NCBI RefSeq assembly: GCF_002443255.2
Contig: NW_019211455.1
Coordinates: forward strand, 9,953,959 to 10,017,958
Direction of reading: 5' to 3'
DNA length: 64,000 nt
Source of the DNA: Varroa destructor
Taxonomy: Eukaryota; Arthropoda; Arachnida; Mesostigmata; Varroidae
Part shown: piece by piece, positions 54,001 through 64,000 of the stretch
Layout: each line of letters starts with the position of its first letter
How positions within the stretch are numbered: the stretch's first letter is position 1
Position numbers and translations under genes: made by a program
Notes under the pieces: model-generated
What the model saw: only the letters and a program-made list of their open reading frames with translations
What the model was told of the DNA's origin: nothing
Databases searched by the model: none

Positions 54001-56098
54001 TTTGAAGTTGATGTTGATCCTATTTTGTTGCTTGATGACGTTATGATTTTGTCTGCGAAGTATAGATCATGCTCGTTCTTCACGGGGGCCAACTGTCGCA
54101 AGGCAATTGCGGAAGGTCGAGGAGATTTCGTCCCAATCTTTCTCGGCGAGATCCCCCTTGTGTTTCATCGAAAAATTATGCCCGTTGACGTAGCCATGGT
54201 CACGGTGTCACCTCCTGATGAACACGGGTACTGTTCTCTCGGCACCTCCGTAGACACGACCCGGGCCGCACTGATTCACGCAAAGCATATCATTGGACAG
54301 GTATGTTAATCCATTAAGAAATAATTTCCGTTTTGCTCTAGTATGATTGAGAACATTAATTAACATTCGGCGGACAAGAGTTTCTCTAAAAAGCTTTTTT
54401 TTAGTTCGATTGCAAGCGAATATTAAACATGGTTTTCTCAGTTCGTACTGCATAATGTAAGACTGCTCGAATAAGACTTATGTGATTTTCACTTGTAACT
54501 TATAGTGGCCATTAAAAAAAAAATATCTTTTTATTGTATCTACCATCATAAACCTTATCGCTAGTATCGCCGGCAGGCTACGTCAACACTTTTTGTCGAA
54601 GTCATATTAACGTCAAACTCCGGTTTTGTTTACTCAATGGACGACTGCCCCTGATGTATACAGGTAAATAAGAACATGCCGCGAACATTCGGTGATGCAT
54701 CGGTTCACATATCGCACTTCGACTCACTTGTAGAGGGACACATTCCATTGCCTCAACATAAAGCTAACGAGCTCAGTGCTCCTGAAATTGCTATCGGCAA
54801 GCACATTGCAGAGAACCTTGTCGAGGATGGTGCTACGCTACAGGTCAGTGATTGAGCTATATTATAATAATAAATTGTGTAGTTTTTTTTGTGTCTACAC
54901 ATCCGTTTATAATTTTCATTTTTATATTCTCACAGAAGCTGGATAATATGGCGCCTGGAGTATGACGGGTTCAATGTAATGACCCGTTGCCATGTAGCAA
55001 CAAATGCTGAAGTCAGAGGGCGAAAAGCAAAACTTTGTTCAAATCGGCAGATGTTACAAGACTGGAACCGGCGGATGTTTGTCATAACATCATGTACTTA
55101 ACAAGAGAAGAATAATGATATGTAAACACCAATGTGTATGAGTTTATAACAATAACTAGAAATTTATTAGAAAGCATATGGACGGGAGAATAAATCGTTT
55201 TCTTGGTCCGTTACGTCTTGTTTCAGATGGGCATTGGCGCGATTCCTGACGCCGTTCTGACACAGCTTGGCAATCATAAAGATCTAGGCATCCATTCAGA
55301 AATGTTCTCTGATGGAGTTGTCGACCTACTGGCTACTGGCGCTATCACGAACAATAAAAAAGTCATTCACCAGGGAAAACTGGTGTCCTCGTTTACGATT
55401 GGCACCCAAAAGCTTTTCAACTGGATGCACAACAACCCTTCGCTTGTCATGCTTGATACCGGATTTACGAACAATCCTCAGGTAAGTTATTGATTAGTAG
55501 CCGTAGTACAAATGCTCTGAATTTTAAGGTTCATTATTAACAAAAACTCATATGAACCTTGAAACCCTCAATAGTTACCAAATAGTGTAAATTGGAGCCA
55601 GAATCGCGTTCAATTAAAAATATCCCATTGAAGCTGAGGTCTTCATACACTATTTTTGATCTCTTTTTCTGTCATTATCAGATAATTTGCCAGAATCCAA
55701 AGGTAACGGCAATCAATTCTTGCATTGAGGTCGACATAACCGGTCAAGTCGTTTCCGATTCGATTGGACCACGTATCTATTCGGGCTTCGGTGGACAAGT
55801 GGATTTCTTGCGCGGCGCAGCTATTTCTCAAGATGGCCGCGGCAAACCGATTTTGGCCATGCCTTCTGTTACCACCAAGGGCGAATCAAAGATTTCGGTG
55901 TTCAATAAGGTTGGCTCGGGCGTAGTAACCACGCGTGCTCACGCCCATTACATTGTTACCGAATACGGTATTGCGTCACTGTTTGGCAAGTCCCTCCGAC
56001 AACGGGCGCACGCCCTTATCAACATTGCCCATCCCGACCATCGGGCAAAGCTCGAGGAAGAGGCTTTTAAGCGGCTTAAATGCATGCCATCACCTTAA
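48069..56098 (+). CDS. Mitochondrial acetyl-CoA hydrolase / 4-hydroxybutyrate CoA-transferase-like
   Basis: Six exons: 48069-48240, 53586-53748, 54066-54300, 54664-54843, 55227-55481, 55682-56098 (stop included). All phases match, giving 473 residues, the usual length for the family. The first 35 residues are rich in R, S, A and L with no acidic residue, fitting a mitochondrial leader. The N-terminal half has GDVVFLHGAAATPRALVPAL and HIHTEGAAEY; then MGIGAIPDAV (251-260) and HSEMFSDGVVDL, whose Glu275 is the expected catalytic glutamate forming the acyl-CoA anhydride. The C-terminal domain has SGFGGQVDFLRGAA, TTRAHAHYIVTEYGIA and IAHPDHRAKLEEEAF. Members transfer or hydrolyse CoA from acetyl-, succinyl- or 4-hydroxybutyryl-CoA; the exact substrate is not decided by sequence. 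The first intron is 5,345 bases, the others 200-383. Confidence 0.95.
48241..53585 (+). other. Large first intron of the CoA-transferase gene
   Basis: The intron opens GTAAGTAAG and closes with TTTCAG. Several open frames inside (49005-49307, 49278-49601, 50163-50393, 52249-52614) overlap one another on opposite strands and show no domain. A GA-rich run lies near 50792-50808. No transposon or RNA gene recognised. Confidence 0.7.
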
Positions 56099-56300
56099 AC
56101 GATCCCCGGATAATCGATGCCGCAATTTGAGCAGGTGCGTACAATACCAGTCCGCGTCGTATACACCTTTTTGTAGAAATCGATGATGAATTTTATATAT
56201 GAGCACAGAATCGCCGATCGCCAGCGGCAATGACATCGTCTTGGGGGGACAAACAAATGAAAACGTCACTCATAACGTACAATAGATGATAACAATAGGT

Positions 56301-56306
56301 AATAAA
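56301..56306 (+). terminator. Poly(A) signal of the CoA-transferase gene
   Basis: AATAAA about 200 bases after the stop codon on the same strand. A second AATAAA at 56402 could be used instead. Confidence 0.55.
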
Positions 56307-56620
56307 ATTCGTCCATGAAAAACACGATAATTACAAATAACACCAAGGATAAAGAGTCTACAATTATTTAAACGAAACATGACTGAAACGTCACAAGCAC
56401 GAATAAATATAAGACATTGTAAACATAATTGTTTTTACAGAGCCGGGTTCTTTCTTTTTTAAGTTTTTTCGAAATATAAGTAGTCAATTTGCCAAATATA
56501 TAAGGTCGCATCCGTAATCAGACGACTTGACCACGGAGACCAAGAGAAAAAAAAGAGAGGAATGTACTTTAGCTGGAAATTATTCGAGAACTGAAGAATG
56601 TTAAAAAAAGCAGCAATGCC

Positions 56621-56662
56621 TTTACCCAGGTACAGGCAGGCAATCTTTTACTCAGGTACAGG
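56621..56662. repeat. Short direct repeat near the CoA-transferase 3' end
   Basis: Two 16-base copies of TTTAC(C/T)CAGGTACAGG at 56621-56636 and 56647-56662, one mismatch, spaced 26 bases start to start. Confidence 0.85.
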
Positions 56663-56692
56663 GAACTATTTTTAATTAGATGGGCGCTTCTC

Positions 56693-56716
56693 ATATATAT
56701 ATATATATATATATAT
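56693..56716. repeat. (TA)n microsatellite
   Basis: Twelve AT units, shortly after the direct repeat at 56621-56662. Confidence 0.95.
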
Positions 56717-58599
56717 GGGAAGCAGCACTTCATATGTATATATGGTGTGCTACTGTATATGAACTTGCGGGAAAGTTAATAGAATGGTAGCGTTTTTTGT
56801 GCAAAAAGATTTGCAGCGTTTGTTTTCAGCGATGCATGTAAGCAACACAGAGGGAAAGAGATAAGGCTTCGCTAAGGAGAAAAACAAGTTGTTCAACCTT
56901 TTTTTTTTTAATTAGTCGTTAGCAAACTTAACGACAAAAGCAGATGCCGCATGCATAGGTGGCTGTCATTAGAGGTTGAATGTAAAATATTTGTTAGAAT
57001 GGATACTACCGCAATGATCTGTTTTAGAACAAAATAGCCGTGAATTTGGGCATCGATTACTGGTAACAATGACAAGTGCAGATCAATGAACTGATAAAAT
57101 CAAGAAATAAACAGATCTATCACGCGGACTCGTTGTTTTTGCTGACAAACTCGTGCGTAGAATGCATACTTCATCTCAAGTAAAATATAATTCTTTGGTA
57201 TGTTAAGATTCTTTCTCCACCTATTTGATAGAGGTCACTTCAAATGTCTCAGGTGAAACAACTGAAATAAATTCGATGGTTTCGAATTCCTCCAGTCATA
57301 CGTGGCTGGCGGCGTTATGCCATTAGCGTAACTTCTCGCAAGTGAATAAGATTAATTTTTGTTTAAGGTGTGGTTTCAGCCGATTTGCGGCTGCACTGAG
57401 TCCCTTAAGATTAAGTGCAAACTTTAGTTACGATAGATGAATACATAAATGTAAATTAGTATCGTGATACATCACGTAAATGTGACATTCTTCATTTCGA
57501 ATTGTTAAATTTGCTCACATTAATTAACTTTACTTTATAGCTCTACGAAAAACCTGGTGTTTCGTAGCGGCTGTTGATAGCCAGTTGCAAATATTCTACC
57601 TCTAAAATAATTAAATTTTCAAACCATAAGGACTAGCTCTGGACTATTCGTTTGGTAACGATTTGTCACTCAAGCAGTTCAAAATTTAAAAAAATGACCT
57701 TAGCTCGTCTTATCGCAGAGTTTAGGTAAATATACCCTATCAAAATTCATCCAAATATGTGCATTCTAGATTAAATATCAAAAAGTGTTAAAGTTTATTA
57801 CTTAAAAAATATTTAAAATTCTCTTTCGTTTAGTCGATCGTCGAAAGTTTATAAAGACGAGAAAAACCAGCATTTAAGTGCAGGCTCACAAGAACCTCTG
57901 CAAGGAAGGAACAAGAAATTGATATGATTTAGCCAATAGAAGAAACACACTCTGAGCAATTCTTACGATGTACAGCACGCAAATGTGTCTTTATTATTCT
58001 GGAAAAACCGCGAAAATTGGTCCATGCACTACTCTCGTTGCTATCTGTTAACCAGATTTCGACCGTAGAAATCTAGTCAGGTGTATTTTAATTTTACACT
58101 CCCGTGGCTCTCAGTCATGAAAAGCTAGAAAACAATGGAGATTGTGGACCTGAGGAAGATTTCATGCAAAAAACAGGCTAGGATATCTTAAAGCTCTTAA
58201 TAAAGGAAGTTATCCTGTAATACGTTTACATTAAATTGGCGAGATATACACAAATCCATGCCTAGAGGCTTTTGAGGATCGATTCCTCTTCAGGAACCAC
58301 GAATTTCGAGTCTAAGTCCTATAGATTAAAGTCAGCATCCATGCTATTAAAACGATTTTGCCAGTACTGACCACAGTTCAATGTATAGTCCCAGACGCAA
58401 CATTCGTTTAATTTAACATATTATATAATTATAAGCACTGCTTAAGTATTCAACATCTCTTCGAATCTATCGCCCACAAAACAGTTTCGCGACCGTATCT
58501 GCAATTCTAGGAGCCGCTACTTTAACGTACCTCGCCTCACGACCTGCTTAGGTGTTTAATCGCCTTTGCGTTACCACATTTTGAATGACACTATTGTCA
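56717..58599. other. Region without recognisable gene
   Basis: AT-rich sequence downstream of the CoA-transferase gene. Nothing recognised. Confidence 0.4.
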
Positions 58600-59480
58600 A
58601 TCGGCGTTTTTCCCTTACCCACAATTTATCCTCACCCATTGGCCGATGAAATGGAATAGGTAACAATTGAAACCAGTTTCTCGTCCCAGCTTGTCGATCG
58701 GCTCTCCCGCGTGACTATTTCCACCTAGAAATGGGAATCAATGTCGTCCAACATCGGCCACAAAAACTGGACAAGCGACAGCAACCGCTATAGGCAATAG
58801 CAGTGGTGGCATCAGCAAACTTTTTTACTCCCTTTTCCCGTTGTTGTCCTACGGCGCAACGTTCGCTTCCTTTTCTAAAAGTATCACCTAGGGAGATATA
58901 TCCATTCAAACCATCGTAGAAGCCAAGCTATTAGAAGTTTGTTTGTAATATCACTTGCCTTGGAGCGGCAACAGAAACAGCTGTACTGAAACACAGTTGT
59001 ATCGCGCGTTTGCACCATTATTCCTGTGACAGTTGTTATTGTTGTTGCTATTGCGGATATGGTTGGTCCGTTTGTCGGTGCGTGGTCGTGTCTTTCTAAC
59101 AGCTTCGTCCTCTTTTATTGTTCTATTGGCCTCTCAACAATAGCACATTCGCACTAACGCGGGCGGCCGGTTGAATTGGGTATGTTGTAGTTTGGCTAAG
59201 TCGAGTGTGAGATTGGTCTTTCGCCTCTGTCTATTCTGTTACTGCAACAGCTGGTAACGTGGTCAGGAAGTTAGGCATGGAGTTAGGAACTTTGCCTTGG
59301 AGTGGCAGGATAAAGCAGGCGGAAGCAGGTACAGGCGTTATAGGTGCTTCAGAGGTGGACCAATGTCTCTGGAGCACTGACGAGACCTACAAAATCATTT
59401 CGTGTGAATGAAGAAACTGACTATCTGCTAAAAAGGCAGGGGGCGGAGATGTGAGGCTCATACTGGAGTTAAAGACAACA
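58600..59480. promoter_or_regulatory. GC-rich, CpG-bearing island
   Basis: A GC-richer block with CpGs (CGCGGGCGGCCGGTTG near 59158) and a TTG run near 59033-59052. The same mixture occurs in the islands at 14.7-16.7 and 26.9-28.0 kb. It may be a promoter and leader of a gene outside what I can resolve; no start exon with a convincing GT donor was found. Confidence 0.3.
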
Positions 59481-62400
59481 GCAAAGTAGCTGCACTAATG
59501 AAAAATGTTTTGTGGCGCTGCATCTACCAAGTCTAACTTGGCTCCACCTTGATAAGACTTACATATTAGGTTTTGCCCGGATCGAAGACTTGACTTGAAA
59601 GAATTTTCTTGTTCGAGTATTCTGCCGGAAAGTTTAAGCAATAGACCTTCCTTAAATGACGTCGAGACTCAGTAAATGTAAATTTCAAGTTTTTAGTTAT
59701 GGCCTTGAACAATGTGATTTTTCTAATAATATTAAGTGATACCTACAGGTTGACGTAAGTTTGGTTTCCAGTTTCTTTAGGTCGCCATCGGCTAGATGTA
59801 AGTGGACTACAGCTTACTTCCGGCAGTTACAAGTAAAATTTTATCGATGTAAGACTGTATTTCATGTCGTTTGGGACACATTAATGAATGTTTGGTTTTC
59901 CCCTTTATTATTTCCACGTCACGTAGTTTTTATAAAACAAAAAAATCTGTGCACATTTTCTATTTTTGGAAACGAAAAGCTTTGCTTGCATATCAGTTGA
60001 AAGATTAATTGACATACAGATATCAAAGGGCAGGCAGCTGTTGAATTGTTCCAACGACATGTAATTCTAAAAGAAATAAACCTTATGTATTTTTGTGCTG
60101 ACTTTTGAAAGTTTCATTATCATAAACGGTACCATAAGCCAGTTCGCATAAGTCGCGAGTTCGAAACTGGATATGCGCGTGGAATAGTTTTATTTATGAG
60201 ATACTTAACAAAGAATTATCATCTCAAAAGAGGAAGCATGAGATTAACCCAAAAAGGCACAGAAGAAGGCTGCGTAACTACGAGGTGGAGAGCACACCTC
60301 AAGGCAACAGTACGGCTATCTAGGAAGACTTCAGAGCCGGAAGTTCTGAGGCGCTTCAGGCCAAGGGTTGGCCAAAAAGGTAAAAAAAGGAAGCATGCTA
60401 GTCAAAACACTTCGATTTGGCTGTTTATTTTTTGTTTCTAGCTGACGCTTTCAATATCTTTGGGTAATGACATTAGTATCGGAACTACCCAATTTTGGGG
60501 ACATTTATTTTGAAGTTTGGTCTGACACTTGAATTCTGAAGATTTAATGATTTTCCATTTTGAAAAAAGTGAATGAAAAATAATTATCTCAGTACTAAAG
60601 TGATGTATGTTTCTTAGGGCTAACTACAGGTACTCGATGAGCATTAGTTTTCATTGAAAAACAGATTTTCTGCTTAGGACCTTACACTCGTATACCACCG
60701 AGCAGATTGTGCTTATTCGTCTATTCAAACTTCTTGTGCCTTTTTTTACACAGAGCCCTAGATAAGAATCCGGGCACAAAACCGCATATAGTGCTTATTC
60801 AAATAGCGATGTGTCATTATCGCCTTTTTAATATCCATACATTTGATATGGATAGTCCGACAACGAGACACAACGATATAATCAATTGCTTGCAATTTAC
60901 CGCTTCGGAAATATATATATTTAACATTTCGAGAACGAAGCTTTTTTAGACACAAGGCTCACCATAGCCTGATGAATAGCCAAGCAAATAGGGACATTAT
61001 GGTTGGCGTGCTAACCAGTGATGCGTGAATACGTATATTTGCGATTTTTGCACATGGTTTGTGGTATGGGTGTTATATGAAAGTGTCAGAAATAATCGCT
61101 CCGAGTGTTGCAGTCATCCCAGTCTGTATAGGTCAAACGGACGAATAAAGCGTGAATTTCTTGGCCAGAAGACGCAAGCAACTCTGCTAAGGTGACGAAA
61201 TATTCGCTTTCATTTTGCGAGTAGGGCGTGTACTGCTTCCTATGGTGATAAGCATATATGTTCTCTAATGAAATAATGGAAGCCCCAATTGAAGGTCTAC
61301 ATGGTGATGAAATATATCATAGATATTTACTTTTGTCTCAAATTCGTCGTTATCTCAGATGAGTTTGATGACTAAGCTATGTAAACCTTTGATAAAAATT
61401 GACTTCGTAGTTATGGTACTTTTGTAGTTTTGAGTTATTATTGGGCATAACCCATCGGGCTTTCAATGGTTTGATTTTACAACCTGTTATTACAATTTCT
61501 CAATGTTCACGAAGTACTTAACACGATCTCAACGCCTACGCAAATATATTTGGTTGATCTGAACAGTTCGATTGAATTCTCCTGCTCCAGAGAAATTAAG
61601 GAAACTGCAGGTCATTGTGGCCTTAACTGATGCAGGCAAATAGCAGGACAAGCATTCGAGAAAGCCGTACACTATTCATTACGTTTTACCAGAGAATTCT
61701 TTCAACTAATCCGTTCTGCTATTCACATGGAATACGCCTGTATTGTGCGAAAAGATGTGAAATAGGAGAGTTAAAAGAGAGCACGGTCGTTTTTCTACGG
61801 TGTGGTGTTTAATTGCATGGACTTACTTAAAATTGTATATAGAAGATGTTTGGACATATGCTAGGTATTATTATAATAAACGAAAAGGCACGTGCAGCTC
61901 TACTTTACCGAGAAAGGTTCTCGAACGTTCTAAGTTCAAAGCGAAGGCACGCTACGCCTCCATTTAGAAGATTGAACGACTCTTTAATCGTCTGAAGAAC
62001 TGACCTTGGGCACTCACATGCACGTTACGTGCATGCACTGGTCTCTAGATAGATTTCAGGATGTATGATATTGCAGTAAATCAGCATGTCAAAGCAAAGG
62101 GGCTTCATGTGTAAAGAACTTTCTATGTATTTGAATATACTGTGCGATATCAAAAAAAAAACGGCTTCGTTTTCTTCTACGTCGTTATATTAACGTTGAA
62201 AAATTAAGTTCTTTTTTACATTCTGCTTGTATCCGCTTCCTCAAGGAATTTATTATGAGATTTGATCTGAAGAAAAAGGTACGACAAAAAACTAATCGGC
62301 CTGCGTTTAAATTTAAATGTTTAAAACGGTATTCAACCGGTGCCAGTCTACATTTGAATAAGCAAATTTATTCATTTTAGTAAATTTGATTAGTTAAGCT

Positions 62401-62690
62401 AAATAAAGTAACAGTTGTTTTTTCTTGGCAAAGCTAGCAAAGCAATTTCAGAAAATATCTAAACCCGGCATAACCACCTTATATAACACCTGAAACAAAC
62501 AATCACTGTCTCATTTTGTCAGGCCTAAAAAGCGGCATCGTAACGTAAATCGACCACAATTTCATATGATTTGTTCCCATTAAGACATAAAACATGCTCG
62601 TTTTCATTGCTGTAAGCGGACATACTTTGTGAAGGCTTATCCTAAATGTCCCTAGCAGTAATGTCATCACTTTCGGATAAGTTACCACAT
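59481..62690. other. Region without recognisable gene
   Basis: AT-rich. Frames at 59761-60000 and 60196-60441 show no domain. A short palindrome lies at 62017-62035. Nothing else recognised. Confidence 0.4.
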
Positions 62691-62732
62691 TTCGGCAACT
62701 TAATTTCTCCTAGAATTCGACACCTTGCACCC

Positions 62733-62815
62733 GTGATAGCTTAGTGGCTAACGTATTTGCTTGCTTATCTTAGGAACGCGCGTTGTCTATATTTAACCCG
62801 GGCATAGATTTCGTT
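62733..62815 (+). mobile_element. Possible tRNA-derived SINE head
   Basis: GATAGCTTAGTGGCTAACG has the form of an RNA polymerase III A box with the following D-loop, and a CCCGGG-bearing segment follows at tRNA-like distance. The B box (GGTTCGANNCC) is not intact, so this is not a functional tRNA; a degraded tRNA-derived SINE is the best guess. Confidence 0.3.
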
Positions 62816-64000
62816 TTGTACTGGGGTGGCTAACGGCAATACGAGACGCAAAACTTGAAACAGGGTTGACTATCGCATGTGTCCGAAATAGGTTTTCTGC
62901 GACATGCAGCACACGTACTTAACCTGCTTCGTTTTGTCGTTGACTAACTTCCTTCAGTGGTGTGAAACTAAACATTAATCCATGCAATCCCATTGCACTG
63001 GAAGTTCTGAGGCTTTGCCTAGTAACCTGAGGTACTTTCGTACCAAAGTGCACTCCTGTGCAGTCAGCCATGTAACCACCCCCCTCTCTCAGTAAAGAGC
63101 GCACGATGCTCCCTGGGCTCAGGAAGAGAGAGTGACTTATGAGTGGGAGAGAGAAACGAATTATGTTCTGCCGACTGGAATTCACTAGTGAACGATTGAA
63201 AGTTGGTTTGCAGCCCAACGGTAATCGAGCTTTTGTGGTAGTTTCAATAAAAGGAGCCAATTGCCCTTAACACAACATGCACAGAAACTGGCTGATGGCG
63301 TATGCCCCACCATAGATGGAAAAAAACGTTCATTGGGCTCGGTACTTCTGTTTCGAGACCAGTAACATTCAAGGATACGTATAATACTTCGCGGTACCCT
63401 CGGGTATAAAACAATTATTGGCAAGTATGAAAATCTATACTGATGTGCTTTTCGCACATTACAAAGAGTGCAAAATGCGAAGAGTTTTCTTTTTAGCTTC
63501 GGTCGTAAGTAAGTGAACCACGCGTAGTGCCATCGGATAAGAAATTGTATTTCCTGCTGCGCGTCCCGCAAAATTTATTGGTCGTCTGTTCTATAAGACG
63601 GTTACTTACCTAGGTTTATTTATTATTTACTAAAAATAAGCTTTCAAGTTTTTTTTGTATCTCGTCATATTCACGGTAGTTGTAGCATTTATAGCTGTAC
63701 TTAATTACCATTTTACCAAGCCGATAAACTTTCATTACATGGGATTATCCTTATGTCAGTAGAGGTCAGAATGGGTCGTTGCCAGGTGACAGCCACACAA
63801 TGCATGATTCCTTTCTAGCTTTACCAAACACATAGCGTCAATCTGGGCTTTGCTACAGACTGTGGAACATAATTTTTATTTTTTTTCAATTCAAATATTA
63901 TTGTTGTATGTGGCTTCTTTTATCAGGCGTTGTAAATTCTTTTAGAAATGGCTTGACTTCGTTAACTCACCAAAAACCGTCTTTAAGCAGGGTTTTCTCA
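62816..64000. other. Right end of the window, no gene recognised
   Basis: Minus-strand frames at 62919-63260 and 63185-63571 overlap each other and show no recognisable domain. The C/T- and G/A-rich stretches near 63080-63155 account for part of their odd composition. Confidence 0.4.

Noticed and set aside
60139..60180. B-box-like GCGAGTTCGAAACT suggesting a tRNA
   Set aside because: No A box at the right distance and no cloverleaf could be drawn.
62017..62035. Palindrome CATGCACG-TTA-CGTGCATG
   Set aside because: Arms of eight bases are expected by chance at this window size; no other signal nearby.
63181..63194. GAATTCACTAGTGA, identical to a common cloning-vector polylinker
   Set aside because: The match stops after 14 bases and the flanks on both sides look like ordinary genomic DNA, so it is not evidence of vector contamination.

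Overview
This is a stretch of animal nuclear DNA. It is AT-rich, the coding parts are split into short exons by GT..AG introns, and long stretches have no gene. Three genes can be reconstructed exon by exon with every reading phase matching: RABL3 (Rab-like GTPase, + strand, 9567-12066), a protein-tyrosine sulfotransferase TPST (+ strand, 39678-42845), and a mitochondrial acetyl-CoA hydrolase / 4-hydroxybutyrate CoA-transferase-like enzyme (+ strand, 48069-56098). The combination, with a decayed mariner element, suits an arthropod (possibly a chelicerate such as a mite), but the species cannot be fixed from sequence alone. || Layout. 1-7447: a minus-strand gene that runs off the left edge. It starts with a mitochondrial-type leader and encodes an alpha-helical-repeat protein that I read, tentatively, as FASTKD-like. 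A dead mariner transposon lies in one of its introns in the opposite orientation and carries a private 42-bp triplication. 7448-9566: no gene seen. 9567-12375: RABL3 with its poly(A) signal. 12400-14600: no gene, one strong hairpin. 14650-27960: several GC-rich, CpG-bearing islands that look like promoters or 5' leaders, with candidate start exons ending in a consensus donor; a perfect 31-bp inverted repeat beside a TA run lies between them. 28000-39050: mostly empty, with a phase-consistent set of three plus-strand exons of an unidentified protein. 39678-42845: TPST. 42846-48068: no clear gene, a possible pogo-like terminus. 48069-56306: the CoA-transferase gene, with a 5.3-kb first intron. 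56310-64000: a GC-rich island at 58.6-59.5 kb and a tRNA-like SINE head, no gene. || The genes are unrelated neighbours, not an operon or pathway. RABL3 is a regulatory GTPase, TPST modifies secretory proteins in the Golgi, and the two leader-bearing proteins should act in mitochondria. I found no previously undescribed system. The most useful leads are the unidentified exon sets, the alternative TPST starts, and the two hairpins.
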